Shown here: piece by piece, positions 43,206 to 55,319 of the stretch
How the letters are laid out: each line of letters starts with the position of its first letter
Position numbering within the stretch: the stretch's first letter is position 1
Assembly: GCF_003385115.1 (NCBI RefSeq)
Contig: NZ_QUNI01000006.1
Span: 8,986-72,985 of the forward strand
Reading direction: 5' to 3'
DNA: 64,000 bases
Source of the DNA: Flavobacterium aquicola
GTDB taxonomy: Bacteria; Bacteroidota; Bacteroidia; Flavobacteriales; Flavobacteriaceae
Program-made: the position numbers and the translations under genes
The notes under the pieces: model-generated
What the model was told of the DNA's origin: nothing
Database searches by the model: none
The model's input: the letters and a program-made list of their open reading frames with translations, nothing else

Positions 43206-46175
43206 TTAAGCTTCTTGATGCTTAACCTCTACATCATGTTTCTCATCTTTAGAAATAGTATCAACCAATACTGGAGTTGCTATAAACAATGAAGAATAAG
43301 TACCGATGATAATACCAATAAGCATTGCAAAGATAAATCCTCTGATAGATTCTCCACCGAAAATAAACATAATCAATAATACAAAAATCATTGTTAATGA
43401 AGTATTGATTGTTCTTGACATTGTTGAGTTAATCGATTTGTTTACGATTTCAGCAAAAGATCCTTTTGTCTTACCATCCAAGAATTCACGAACCCTGTCG
43501 TATACAATTACGGTATCATTCATAGAATAACCAATTACGGTCAAGATCGCTGCAATAAAGTGCTGATCAATCTCCATACCGAAAGGCATGTATTTCCAAA
43601 GCAATGAATACACTCCTAATACGAATATAACGTCATGCGCAACAGCAGCAATAGCTCCTAAACTATATTGCCATTTTCTGAAACTGATTACTAGATATAA
43701 ACCAACAATAATCATTGCTCCTAAAACTGCCCAGTACGCATTAGTTTTAATATCCTCAGCTACAGTAGGACCAACTTTTGATGCCTGAACAACACCTAAT
43801 TTTTTACCTTCATAAGCATTTACAAATTTATCATAAGTCATATCAGGACCATAATGCTTTTTCAGACTTTCAAATAATTTTTTATTTACATCTTCGTCAG
43901 CAGCACTTCCAGTCTCTTGTATCTTATATTTAGTAGTTATTTTTAACTGATTGTCTTCACCAAAGATTTTAACCTCGGCGCTGCCAAATATAGCTGTTAA
44001 CTCCTCTTTAACAACCTCTGGTTCCATTGATTTTTCAAAACGAACCTGGAAAGTTCTTCCTCCAACAAAATCCACACCTTGGTCAAAACCATGAGTCGCA
44101 ATCGAAGCAATACTTACAATAGTTACAACAATAGAGAAAAGGTAAGTCCATTTTTTAACTCCCAAGAAATCAAAATGGAAATTAGTAAAGAAATTTTTAG
44201 AGAAATTAGTAATGAAATTCAAATCATTTTTACCTGCAATATTTTTATCAATAAAGATTCTTGCAATAAAGATTGATGTAAACAAAGAGGTAATAATACC
44301 AATTAATAAAGTAGTAGCAAATCCTTTGATTGGTCCAGAACCAAAAATGAATAATACTGCACCTGTCAAAATGTGAGTTACGTTAGCATCTACAATAGAA
44401 CGCATTGCACCTGTCCAGCTGTAAGAAGCTTTTACCGCTTCATCGAGAGTTTTTCCAGCACGTAATTCTTCTTTTGCTCTTTCATATATAATGATATTCG
44501 CATCTACCGCAGTACCCATTGTTAAAACGATACCAGCAATACCAGGCAATGTAAGTACAGCACCTAAGCTTGATAAAATACCAAACATAAATAATAAGTT
44601 GACTGCCAAAGCGATATTTGCATACCATCCAGCTTTACCATAATAAACAATCATCCAAAGTGACACTAAAAGCAATCCGATTACAGCAGAATTTGTACCA
44701 TTATCAATAGCTTCCTGACCTAAGGATGGCCCTACAACCTCAGACTGAACAATTTCAGCAGCAGCAGGCAATTTACCAGCTCTTAATACGTTTGCTAAAT
44801 CTTTTGTTTCTGTAACATCAAACTGTCCAGAAATCTCAGATCTTCCACCAGCGATAGGTCCGCTAGAAACACCTGGTGCAGAATAAACTACATCATCAAG
44901 AACAATAGCAATATTACTTTTTTGAGTATAAGCTCTTCCTGTTAATTCTTCCCATTCTTTAGCACCTACATTATTCATCTGCATAGAAACTGCAGGTTTA
45001 CCCATTTGATCAAATGTATCACTAGCATCAGTCACAACACCTCCACCCATTGAAGCAACATTATCTCTATTTCCTCTTAAAGCATAAAGTTCAACAGCTT
45101 CAATTTCTTTTTCTTTTGCATCTTTAATAGTTGTTGGTTTTCCCCATACAAATTTTGCATAACGCTGATCACCAGCTAACAAAATTCTGATATCGGCTCT
45201 TTTAAAATAAGAGTTGATTACAGCAGTATCTTTTGGAGAGAAAAGACCAAGAACTGGTCCACCGCCTTGAGCAATAATTTTATCTAAAATAGGATTGTTC
45301 CCTTTTTTTGTAGCAGCAGAATCTTTTGCATCAGTCAATAAAGCACTTAATGAATCTTTTGCAACTGTTTTTGTTTCAACTTTTGCAACTTCAGTTTTTT
45401 TCAAAGCCTCGTTAGCAGCCATTAAGAAATTACCAATTTCTTCAATTTTATAAGTTTCCCAAAACTCTAACTGAGCTGTACTCTGCAATAATTTTTTGAT
45501 TCTATCGATATCTTTAGCACCTGGAAGCTCCACAAGGATTTGTCCAGATTCTCCTAATTTTTGAATATTCGGCTGTGTTACACCAAATTTATCGATACGT
45601 TTTCTTAATACTCCAAAAGCACTTTCAACTGATTCGTCAACTTTTCTTTTAAGTACTTTTTTCGTTTGAGAATCTGTCATTTGAAAATTAATTCCTCCCT
45701 CGCCTTGCAGATTTTTATTTGCAAAAATCTCAGGTGAAGCAAGTTTCACTGATCCTTTAGAATTAGCGTCAAAAGCTTCAAAGAATGCATCAAGATAAGA
45801 TTGATTTCCTTTTTGGTTTGCAGTGGCATCTGCCAAAGATTTATTAAAAACCGGATTTTTCGAATTATTAGATAATCCTTTCAAAATGTCTTTAACTGAG
45901 ATCTGAAGAGTCACATTGATTCCTCCTTCTAAGTCAAGCCCTTTGTTAATTTGCTTATCCTTTACTTCATTGAATGTAAAATCGGTAAATCCTAAATTGA
46001 AAACTTTTTCTTTACCAATTGAATCCAAATATTTTATTTCTTTTTCTGGATTACCTCCAGCGAAAGTTTTTGCATCACTTTTAATCTTACTAGAGACAAA
46101 AGTGAAAGAAAGTTGGTAAATACTTACCAATGCAAATAGAATTGCGAAAAATTTAATAAGTCCTTTATTCTGCAT
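43206..46175 (-). CDS. secDF: Fused protein translocase subunits SecD and SecF
   Basis: This 989-residue inner-membrane protein is the SecD-SecF fusion common in Bacteroidota. The SecD half (about 1-650) has an N-terminal helix, a large periplasmic domain, and the helices with GIAGIVLTMGTAVDANIIIYERAKEEL. The SecF half (about 660-989) has VDFVGGRTFQVRF and IAAILTVIGYSMNDTVIVYDRVRE. It uses the proton gradient to pull exported proteins out of SecYEG. It is a single-gene unit, with a minus-strand promoter at 46302-46309 about 120 bases upstream. Confidence 0.96.
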   Translation of the reverse strand: MQNKGLIKFFAILFALVSIYQLSFTFVSSKIKSDAKTFAGGNPEKEIKYLDSIGKEKVFNLGFTDFTFNEVKDKQINKGLDLEGGINVTLQISVKDILKGLSNNSKNPVFNKSLADATANQKGNQSYLDAFFEAFDANSKGSVKLASPEIFANKNLQGEGGINFQMTDSQTKKVLKRKVDESVESAFGVLRKRIDKFGVTQPNIQKLGESGQILVELPGAKDIDRIKKLLQSTAQLEFWETYKIEEIGNFLMAANEALKKTEVAKVETKTVAKDSLSALLTDAKDSAATKKGNNPILDKIIAQGGGPVLGLFSPKDTAVINSYFKRADIRILLAGDQRYAKFVWGKPTTIKDAKEKEIEAVELYALRGNRDNVASMGGGVVTDASDTFDQMGKPAVSMQMNNVGAKEWEELTGRAYTQKSNIAIVLDDVVYSAPGVSSGPIAGGRSEISGQFDVTETKDLANVLRAGKLPAAAEIVQSEVVGPSLGQEAIDNGTNSAVIGLLLVSLWMIVYYGKAGWYANIALAVNLLFMFGILSSLGAVLTLPGIAGIVLTMGTAVDANIIIYERAKEELRAGKTLDEAVKASYSWTGAMRSIVDANVTHILTGAVLFIFGSGPIKGFATTLLIGIITSLFTSIFIARIFIDKNIAGKNDLNFITNFSKNFFTNFHFDFLGVKKWTYLFSIVVTIVSIASIATHGFDQGVDFVGGRTFQVRFEKSMEPEVVKEELTAIFGSAEVKIFGEDNQLKITTKYKIQETGSAADEDVNKKLFESLKKHYGPDMTYDKFVNAYEGKKLGVVQASKVGPTVAEDIKTNAYWAVLGAMIIVGLYLVISFRKWQYSLGAIAAVAHDVIFVLGVYSLLWKYMPFGMEIDQHFIAAILTVIGYSMNDTVIVYDRVREFLDGKTKGSFAEIVNKSINSTMSRTINTSLTMIFVLLIMFIFGGESIRGFIFAMLIGIIIGTYSSLFIATPVLVDTISKDEKHDVEVKHQEA

Positions 46176-46301
46176 TATTACTAAAAATTAATTATTTTTA
46201 TTTATTACTTTTTTGCTTTAAACCCTATAAGATAAGCCATTACATCTATTTTGTAAAACCAAAAAGAGGTGCACGATTTATATCATTTTTTTTAAACCGA
46301 G

Positions 46302-46309
46302 CAAATATA
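46302..46309 (-). promoter_or_regulatory. -7 box of secDF
   Basis: TATATTTG on the minus strand, about 127 bases upstream of the start codon, so the mRNA would have a long leader. No well-placed -33 box was confirmed. Confidence 0.5.
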
Positions 46310-46356
46310 TAATTAACGGAAAGATTAACCAATTAATTTATTAATTAAAATCAAAA

Positions 46357-46384
46357 AAAAGACTGCAAAATTGCAGTCTTCTTT
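46357..46384 (-). terminator. Terminator after mdh
   Basis: AAAGACTGCAA pairs with TTGCAGTCTT at 46371-46380, followed by a T run on the plus strand and an A run on the other; it ends the gyrB-mdh unit. Confidence 0.8.
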
Positions 46385-46401
46385 TTTTCCTATGAGAATT
46401 A

Positions 46402-47337
46402 TTATACTAAAACCGATTTCAAATCAGCATTCATGTTTCTTACAGCGTCTGCACTTTTTGCAAAAGCAGCTTTCTCAGCATCATTCAATTCGATATCAAC
46501 AATTTGCTCTACACCGTTTTTACCTATAATACAAGGTACTCCAATGCAGATGTCATTTTGACCATATTCTCCTTCTACAAAAACAGAACAAGCAATCATT
46601 TTCTTTTGATCATTCAAAATACTGTCAACCAAATAAGCAACAGAAGCTCCTGGAGCATACCAAGCCGAAGTTCCTAATAAACCAGTAAGTGTAGCACCTC
46701 CAACCATAGTAGCCGCTGCAACTTTATCTAATTCTTCCTGAGATAAAAACTGAGAAACTGGGATACCATTATAAGCAGCCAATCTTGTTAAAGGAATCAT
46801 AGTAGTATCTCCGTGTCCGCCAATAACCATTGCCGAAATATCATTAGACGGCTTGTCCAATGCTTTAGACAAATAATATCTAAAACGGGAACTGTCTAAA
46901 GCACCACCCATTCCGATGATTCTGTTTTTTGGCAAACCTGTGGATTTCAATGTCAAATATGTCATTGTATCCATTGGGTTTGAAACTACAACTACAATAC
47001 AATTTGGCGAATGAGCCAATACATTCTCTGCAACAGTTTTAACAATTCCAGCATTAATTCCGATTAATTCTTCTCTAGTCATTCCCGGTTTTCTTGGAAT
47101 ACCCGAAGTAATCACAACCACATCACTGTCAGCGGTTTTAGAATAATCATTAGTAACCCCAGAAACATTCGTATTAAAACCGGTGTTTGTAGCACATTGC
47201 ATAATATCCATAGCTTTACCCTCGGCAAAACCTTCTCTGATATCTAATAATACTACTTCACTTGCAATTCCTCTATAAGAAATTGAATCTGCACAGGATG
47301 CTCCCACATTCCCTGCTCCTACAATGGTAACTTTCAT
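46402..47337 (-). CDS. mdh: Malate dehydrogenase
   Basis: This 311-residue NAD-dependent enzyme interconverts malate and oxaloacetate in the citric acid cycle. The Rossmann motif GAGNVGASCADSI starts at residue 7; SGIPRKPGMTREEL carries the mobile-loop arginines; the catalytic His is in GGHGDTTMIPL. The start at 47337 (MKVTIVGAGNVG) is preferred to an in-frame Met nine codons upstream because the protein begins directly with the nucleotide fold. It lies 61 bases after gyrB and is probably co-transcribed. Confidence 0.95.
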   Translation of the reverse strand: MKVTIVGAGNVGASCADSISYRGIASEVVLLDIREGFAEGKAMDIMQCATNTGFNTNVSGVTNDYSKTADSDVVVITSGIPRKPGMTREELIGINAGIVKTVAENVLAHSPNCIVVVVSNPMDTMTYLTLKSTGLPKNRIIGMGGALDSSRFRYYLSKALDKPSNDISAMVIGGHGDTTMIPLTRLAAYNGIPVSQFLSQEELDKVAAATMVGGATLTGLLGTSAWYAPGASVAYLVDSILNDQKKMIACSVFVEGEYGQNDICIGVPCIIGKNGVEQIVDIELNDAEKAAFAKSADAVRNMNADLKSVLV

Positions 47338-47398
47338 TTTTATTTGTTTTTTTATTAATTTCAAATCAAAAAATGAAAAATACAGCTCATTCTAAAAA

Positions 47399-49372
<1,974 letters not shown>

Positions 49373-49379
49373 CTAACAA

Positions 49380-49387
49380 CAAATATA
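49380..49387 (-). promoter_or_regulatory. -7 box of gyrB
   Basis: TATATTTG on the minus strand, about 40 bases upstream of the gyrB start. Confidence 0.55.
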
Positions 49388-49552
49388 AGAAACCATAAAG
49401 GATTTAATGGTTAAAATCATATTTTAAGTTGTTAAGTTATTAACAAAAAGACGAAAATATCTGTTTAAATTTCAATATAGCTAATAATTACAATACCAAA
49501 AATCGATATTAATATCAAAACCCTATTTCAGCCCTGCTAACCTGAGTCTCAT

Positions 49553-49690
49553 CATTATTTTTTGAAGCAGAAACATTTGGCATTTTCAGGAAGCATTCTC
49601 CCGATTTTCGTTTCAATCTTGTATGCCGAACGCCGGCATACAAGGATTTCCACTGCAATCGGGGCTAAAAATCAACAATCTGCTTTTTTA
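49553..49690. repeat. Dispersed structured element, copy 3 (reverse)
   Basis: In the reverse orientation relative to copies 1 and 2. The core is 49599-49668 with stem CTTGTATGCCG around loop GCGTT. The ends carry GAAGCAGAAA and ATCTGCTTTT. The 647-base gap between gyrB and gatB/aspS holds this, a half palindrome near 49707-49722 and the hairpin at 49781-49881; no gene is seen. Confidence 0.85.
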
Positions 49691-49780
49691 TTATTACTTA
49701 TTATACAGACCTAACAGTTTTTTTTTCAAATATTCAGGAAAGATGAATTAGTTATATTCAAGAGTTTATACACTTGGTAT

Positions 49781-49881
49781 GTCATCCCGACGGAGGAGGG
49801 ATCTCCGTTAGAAACTCGACAACGATTAGCTCTTTTAATTACGGAATTACTTGCGGAGATCCCTCCTCCGTAAGGGATGAC
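49781..49881. repeat. Long hairpin repeat (GTCATCCC type)
   Basis: Arms at 49781-49807 and 49854-49881 are complementary apart from a two/three-base difference (GA versus TTA). It is related to the hairpin at 15574-15677. Confidence 0.8.
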
Positions 49882-49988
49882 AAGTTTGCGGACATATTTC
49901 GGAAATAAACCTTTCGAAAACAAAAAAAGTGGGTCTGCGTTTTTCAACACAAACCCACTTCTTAAATGGTTTTAGATTATAAAATCTG

Positions 49989-52900
49989 CTATCGAATAAC
50001 ACGAACATTCATCTCTTCAACCTTTTTGTCGGATAAAGCAGATGGTGCTCCAAATAATAAATCTTCGCTGGTACCGGTTTTCGGGAAAGCCATCACTTCT
50101 CTGATCGATGCTTTTTTCTCCAAAATCATCATCAAACGGTCAATTCCCCAAGCAATCCCTCCGTGTGGCGGTGCACCGTATTGGAAAGCTTTATGCATCG
50201 TTCCTACACTCTTAATCATTTCTTCTTTGTTGTAACCCATATTTCTATAAGTCGCTTCCAGAATCTCTGATTTATGTGCACGAACTGAACCTCCACCTAT
50301 TTCATAACCGTTTAGGATAATATCATACTGTTGCGCAATGATAGTTCCAATTTCATCATCATCGCCTTTCATGTGCTTTTCTAAATCATAAATCGCAGGC
50401 ATTGAGAACGGATTATGTGTAAACGTCCATCTTCCTTCATCTGTTCTTTCAAACATTGGAAAATCAACAACCCAAGCCGGACACAATTCCTTCGGATTGA
50501 TCAAGTGCAGTATTTTACCCAATTCCTGACGAACAGCATCCAAAGCTTTATTAGCCGTTGCATAATCAGCTGCCGAGAAGAATACAATATCACCAACTTC
50601 AGCATTTGTTGCTTTTATAATTCCGGCCGCAATATCTTCACCTAAAAATTTAATAATCGGTGACTGTAATTCATCTTCATTTACAATAATATAAGCCAAC
50701 CCGCCTAATCCGTGCTGTTGTGCAATAGCAGTAAGGTTTTCGATCTGACCTTTGGACATACGTTTATTGCCTTGTTCTTTAGCCGAAACCTTGATACATT
50801 TTACAATTCCACCATCCTCAATAGGTTTGCTAAACACTTGAAAAGTAGTATCTTTTACAATATCAGTAATGTCCTGCATTTTTAAACCATAACGCAAATC
50901 TGGTCGGTCACAGCCATAAAAATCCATCGCATCTTTATAAGTAATCACTTCAAACGGACGCAAAATCCATTTGTTGCCATATATTTTCTTAACTACTTCA
51001 TTAAACATTTTAGTGTTCAAATCAATAATCTGCTGCATGTTTCCATACGCCATTTCCATATCCAGCTGCGTAAACTCAGGCTGACGATCTCCACGGGAAT
51101 CTTCATCTCTGAAACAACGCGCAATTTGGAAATACTTCTCATAACCGCTCACCATCAACATTTGTTTAAACTGCTGTGGCGCTTGTGGCAATGTATAAAA
51201 CAAACCTCCTTGTTTACGTGTCGGAACGATAAATTCGCGCGCTCCCTCATCAGTTCCCGCACTTAAAATCGGCGTTTCAATTTCTAAGAATTCTTCTTCA
51301 TCTAAAATATCACGCAATAACTTAATTACTTTATGGCGATTTACGATCGCTCTTCTTACCTCATCATTTCTATGATCTAGAAACTTATATTGGTAACGCA
51401 TCGCTTCATTCGTTTTTGAAGCTCTTTTTATTTCAAAAGGCAATGTTTTAGATAAATTCAGAATTTCTAAAACTGAAGTTTCCAATTCAATTTTACCAGT
51501 ACGTAATCCTGCATTGTAATCATCTTCATTTCTTCCAACCACTTTACCAGTCACTGAAATCACCGACTCCGGTTTCAATTTCACTAACTCATCAATATTA
51601 GGGAATGATTCCCTGCTGATACGGATTTGAAAAATCTCATAACTTGAATCACGCAAATCGATAAACATCAATTCACCGTGATCACGAACACTCGCCACCC
51701 AGCCAGACAGCATCACTTCCTGACTGATGTTTTCTTCTGATAATTGTGAAATTTTATGTGTTCTGTAAGTGTCTTTTACAATAATAGGAATTTCAGGAAG
51801 CGATTCTTCTTGACTTTCTTTGTTTTCAACAGTTACCTCTTTCGAAGCTTTTTCATCGGACTGTTCTTTAGCAGAAACAGCACCAGAAGCTAATTTGTCC
51901 AAAATAATCTGGCGGATTACTTTCCCGTTTGCTCCTTTTCCGATAACACCAAGAACTTTACCAACAAGAATACCTGCTTTTCCTTGGTCACCTGCAGCAA
52001 CATCATTGGCTACAGCCTCATTTTCCGAAATCACTTTTGCAATAACTTCTTGGATTTTATCTTCAGAAATCGTATTTTCTTCAAAATACTTATTGTAATC
52101 AAAAGTTCTGTCTTTTAAATAACCTGTAATCGCATTTTGAACTAAAACAGCAGTGATTTTTTCAGCCTTGAATAATTTAAAAATATCCGTTAACTGAGCA
52201 ATGCTGTGGATTTCAGCGTAGTCTTCAGCCTTTATATTGTTAGCTAAAGTTTTAGCAACAAACGAAGGATCTTTAATTTCGTTATTTATTTCTACAAATG
52301 TCTGCGAACGCAGTTTATCTGCCGTAAAAAATTTAGCATCCTGTGGCAAAACGCCTCCATGAATTAAAATAGATTCCACCGCATAAGGCAAAGCGCTTGT
52401 ATCTACTTTAATCGCCTCAATTTCAGCTTTAATATTCACAAAAGGTAAATCCGGCTCCGAAATAAAACGATAATCTGCTTCAAACTCTTTTTTACGCATT
52501 ACTTTGGTCTGCTTCAAATCGGCATCCCATAATACAGTCGTTTGATCAGGTCTAAACTCTTTATTTTCTATAAAATAATTAAACTGTTTTTCAACTTCTT
52601 CTTTTAAAGCTTCCACCATAAACTTAAACGAGTTCAAGTTTTTGATTTCCGTTCTTGGATTCAAATCATAACTATGTTTTTTACGCAAAGACACAGAAAC
52701 ATCCGATTTGAATTCTCCTTTTTCCAAATTCGCTTCAGAGATTCCTAAATTCTGAACGATACGCTGAATGTACTGCGCATAAGTTGAAGCATCCTCGATA
52801 TTACGAACACAAGGTTCCGTAACAATTTCAATCAACGGAACTCCGGCTTTGTTAAAATCAACCAACGAAATTTTCTTTTCGTGCATCAATTTGGCCGCGT

Positions 52901-53318
52901 CCTCTTCGATATGAACCTGAGTTAAATTTACCGTAAACTGCGTACCGTCATTTCGGTAACAAGACACGTGTCCGTCAGGAATAATCGGGTTGTGAAATTG
53001 CGTAATCTGAATATTTTTCGGGTTATCTGGATATTCGTAATGCTTTCTATCCCATGAGATCACTTCATTACTGAATGACGAATCCACTGCTTTACCGAAA
53101 TAAATCGCTTTTGTAACGGCTTCTTTATTTACAGCAGGCAAAACGCCCATTTGTCCAGTACAAACCGAACATATATTTTCGTTAGGTGTTTCAATTTCTT
53201 GATTTGGACAAGAACAAAACAACTTGGTTTTGGTATTCAATCGAACGTGAGTTTCCAGTCCGATTACCAATTCTAAATCGTGGGCTTTTAAAGCCGCTGT
53301 TAATTGTTCCAATTCCAT
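49989..53318 (-). CDS. gatB/aspS: Fused GatB amidotransferase and aspartate-tRNA ligase
   Basis: This 1109-residue protein joins two enzymes. Residues 1 to about 480 are GatB of the tRNA-dependent amidotransferase (zinc cysteines C35, C37, C50, C53; kinase-like active site region with PLIEIVTEPC). A low-complexity linker (about 481-510, rich in Glu, Ser, Lys) leads to AspRS: OB-fold anticodon domain (SGWVASVRDHGELMFIDLRD, 538-557), class II motif 2 (FQIARCFRDEDSRGDRQPEFTQLD) and motif 3 (GGIAWGIDRLMMIL). His547 sits where non-discriminating bacterial AspRS have His and discriminating ones have Leu, which suggests it may also charge tRNA-Asn. The start overlaps the gatA stop (TAATG). No frameshift is seen at the junction. 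Confidence 0.92.
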   Translation of the reverse strand: MELEQLTAALKAHDLELVIGLETHVRLNTKTKLFCSCPNQEIETPNENICSVCTGQMGVLPAVNKEAVTKAIYFGKAVDSSFSNEVISWDRKHYEYPDNPKNIQITQFHNPIIPDGHVSCYRNDGTQFTVNLTQVHIEEDAAKLMHEKKISLVDFNKAGVPLIEIVTEPCVRNIEDASTYAQYIQRIVQNLGISEANLEKGEFKSDVSVSLRKKHSYDLNPRTEIKNLNSFKFMVEALKEEVEKQFNYFIENKEFRPDQTTVLWDADLKQTKVMRKKEFEADYRFISEPDLPFVNIKAEIEAIKVDTSALPYAVESILIHGGVLPQDAKFFTADKLRSQTFVEINNEIKDPSFVAKTLANNIKAEDYAEIHSIAQLTDIFKLFKAEKITAVLVQNAITGYLKDRTFDYNKYFEENTISEDKIQEVIAKVISENEAVANDVAAGDQGKAGILVGKVLGVIGKGANGKVIRQIILDKLASGAVSAKEQSDEKASKEVTVENKESQEESLPEIPIIVKDTYRTHKISQLSEENISQEVMLSGWVASVRDHGELMFIDLRDSSYEIFQIRISRESFPNIDELVKLKPESVISVTGKVVGRNEDDYNAGLRTGKIELETSVLEILNLSKTLPFEIKRASKTNEAMRYQYKFLDHRNDEVRRAIVNRHKVIKLLRDILDEEEFLEIETPILSAGTDEGAREFIVPTRKQGGLFYTLPQAPQQFKQMLMVSGYEKYFQIARCFRDEDSRGDRQPEFTQLDMEMAYGNMQQIIDLNTKMFNEVVKKIYGNKWILRPFEVITYKDAMDFYGCDRPDLRYGLKMQDITDIVKDTTFQVFSKPIEDGGIVKCIKVSAKEQGNKRMSKGQIENLTAIAQQHGLGGLAYIIVNEDELQSPIIKFLGEDIAAGIIKATNAEVGDIVFFSAADYATANKALDAVRQELGKILHLINPKELCPAWVVDFPMFERTDEGRWTFTHNPFSMPAIYDLEKHMKGDDDEIGTIIAQQYDIILNGYEIGGGSVRAHKSEILEATYRNMGYNKEEMIKSVGTMHKAFQYGAPPHGGIAWGIDRLMMILEKKASIREVMAFPKTGTSEDLLFGAPSALSDKKVEEMNVRVIR

Positions 53319-54715
53319 TATATTGTATCTTTTAAGAAGTTAGCAAACTGCATCACTAATTCGTCATTATTTTTTGCTCCAGTCACCTGAAGTCCTGTGC
53401 TTGTCCCTTGTGGCACGGTCAAAGTTGGTAATTGTCCTAAACTAAAACCAACTGTATAAGCATCCGACAAATACATCGCATGCGGATCTTTTAAACTGTC
53501 ACCAATTTTAGGAGGAGTAGCTGGCGTAACCGGTGATAAAATGATATCCACTTCTTCAAAATCTTTACTGAAATTTTCAGAAATCTGATCTCTCAAAGCT
53601 AGTCCTTTCAAATAGATTTCATCTGAGAAACCTTGTGACAACACTTGGTTTCCACCCACGATTCTCCGTTTGGTTTCTTCCGAAAAATTTTCAGAACGCG
53701 TTACTGCATACGTTTCAATTAAATTTTCAGCTTCAATGCGGTTTCCATAATTGGTTCCGTCAAGACGAGATAAATTCGAAGCTGTTTCGGCCATTGCCAA
53801 AGTATAATACGTCGAAACCAAAATATCGGATTTGAAGAAATCCAATTCTTTTACAGCGATTCCTTTAGCTTTTAGTTTTTCGATACTTTCTAAAAAGTCA
53901 TCTTTTATTTGAGCATCGATTGCTTCGCTTTCGATAAAGTTTTTAAAGTAACCAACCGTTTTCACCGTTGAAGTTGCAATAGCTTCTTCACTAATTTCGT
54001 TTGAAACGATAGAAGTTTGATCTTTTGGATCTTTTCCGCTCATTACATTCAGCACAATTCGGATGTCTTCGATTGATTTGGCCAATGGACCAACACAATC
54101 CGTAGAAGAAGCATACGCCATCAAACCATATCTAGAAATTCTTCCATAAGTTGGTTTCAAACCATAGATATGATTGTAACCTGCAGGCTGACGAACCGAA
54201 CCACCCGTGTCTCCACCAATAGAGAAAACAGTATATTCCTTGGCAACATTCACCGCAGAACCTCCGCTTGAACCTCCAGCAACTAATTCTGGATTAACCG
54301 CATTTTTTACCGCTCCAAAAATGGTATTCTCGCTAGAAGATCCATGACCAAAACTGTCGCAGTTTTCTTTTACCAATGGAATAGCACCCGCATCCAATAA
54401 TTTTTGAATGGCAGTTGCTGTGTAAGGCGATTTATAATTTTTCAACAAATTAGAACTCGCAGTTGTGTAAGTACCCTGCACCATAAATACATCTTTGATC
54501 CCAAAAGGAATTCCTTCCAAAAGACCAATTGTTTCTCCGTTTGCGATTTTAGTATCAACTTTAGAAGCTAATTCTAAAGCCAAAGTATCCAAAACAGAGT
54601 TTACAGAGTTGTATGTATTTTGTTTAAGTAAGTCTAATTTTTCCTGTACAAGAGCCGTACAGCTTATTTCTTTTGACACCAATTGTTGGTGTATTTTTTT
54701 TATCTGAGAATCCAT
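53318..54715 (-). CDS. gatA: Asp/Glu-tRNA amidotransferase subunit A
   Basis: This 465-residue amidase-signature enzyme releases ammonia from glutamine for GatB. The Lys-Ser-Ser region is visible: GIKDVFMVQGTYTTASS (catalytic Lys), GGSSGGSAVNVA (Ser) and GGDTGGSVRQPAG (nucleophile Ser). It is second in the operon gatC-gatA-gatB/aspS, with one base between it and the gatC-like gene and a TAATG overlap to the fused gene. Confidence 0.94.
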   Translation of the reverse strand: MDSQIKKIHQQLVSKEISCTALVQEKLDLLKQNTYNSVNSVLDTLALELASKVDTKIANGETIGLLEGIPFGIKDVFMVQGTYTTASSNLLKNYKSPYTATAIQKLLDAGAIPLVKENCDSFGHGSSSENTIFGAVKNAVNPELVAGGSSGGSAVNVAKEYTVFSIGGDTGGSVRQPAGYNHIYGLKPTYGRISRYGLMAYASSTDCVGPLAKSIEDIRIVLNVMSGKDPKDQTSIVSNEISEEAIATSTVKTVGYFKNFIESEAIDAQIKDDFLESIEKLKAKGIAVKELDFFKSDILVSTYYTLAMAETASNLSRLDGTNYGNRIEAENLIETYAVTRSENFSEETKRRIVGGNQVLSQGFSDEIYLKGLALRDQISENFSKDFEEVDIILSPVTPATPPKIGDSLKDPHAMYLSDAYTVGFSLGQLPTLTVPQGTSTGLQVTGAKNNDELVMQFANFLKDTI

Positions 54716-54716
54716 T

Positions 54717-54986
54717 TTATCCTTCTATAACTTTTGCAACCACTAAAAAACCATTTTTCTTGTTCGGGAAATTTTCTAAAATAATCTGTTTCTCAATAGC
54801 CGAACTCTCTATCACAACATCTTCTCTTAAATTATTCACTGACACACAATTACGATTGACATTATTTAAGGAATTATCATTTGATGAATTTGCATTTTTA
54901 ATCACATCAAATAATTTGTTCACACTCTCCGAAGGCTGTGCTCCTTTAATACTCGACAAGATGTCGACTGTCATTATTTTACTCAT
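54717..54986 (-). CDS. gatC: GatC-like amidotransferase subunit
   Basis: This 89-residue protein starts at 54986 (MSKIMTVDILSS), eight codons after another in-frame Met. The C-terminal half fits GatC (NNLREDVVIES, then NKKNGFLVVAKVIEG, similar to the family LREDxV and GFFVVPKVIE). The N-terminal half lacks the usual first helix motif (LARLELSEEE) and is instead rich in Asn and Ser (NANSSNDNSLNNVN). Position just before gatA supports the call; the odd N-terminal half leaves some doubt. Confidence 0.75.
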   Translation of the reverse strand: MSKIMTVDILSSIKGAQPSESVNKLFDVIKNANSSNDNSLNNVNRNCVSVNNLREDVVIESSAIEKQIILENFPNKKNGFLVVAKVIEG

Positions 54987-55183
54987 AATTTTACGTAGTT
55001 TTAAAGTCAAACTTTTAAGCTCGCGAAATTACAAAAAGTTTTTTTAGGGATTTCTATTTTTTAATGAATTGAATGGTTTTCTACGAAAGAAGTCATTGAT
55101 TTAACATTATGTTTAATTTTGTTATAATATGTAGCGGTATTGTGAAATCTAACAGTGAGTAATATTGAAAAACCTAAAATTGA

Positions 55184-55318
55184 TATTTTTTTGAAGCAGA
55201 AAGATTAGGCATTTTCAGCCAAGATTGTTCCCGCTTTTCGTTACAATCTTTTTGGCTGAACCCCAGCCAAAAAGGATTTTCACTGCAATCGGGACTAAAA
55301 GCTAAGATTTTACTTTTT
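55184..55318. repeat. Dispersed structured element, copy 4 (reverse)
   Basis: The core is 55230-55299 with the most altered stem (CTTTTTGGCTG, loop GGGTT, CAGCCAAAAAG), still fully paired. It abuts the rloB stop. Between 54986 and 55184 only AT-rich DNA with the likely gatC promoter region is seen. Confidence 0.85.
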
Positions 55319-55319
55319 G

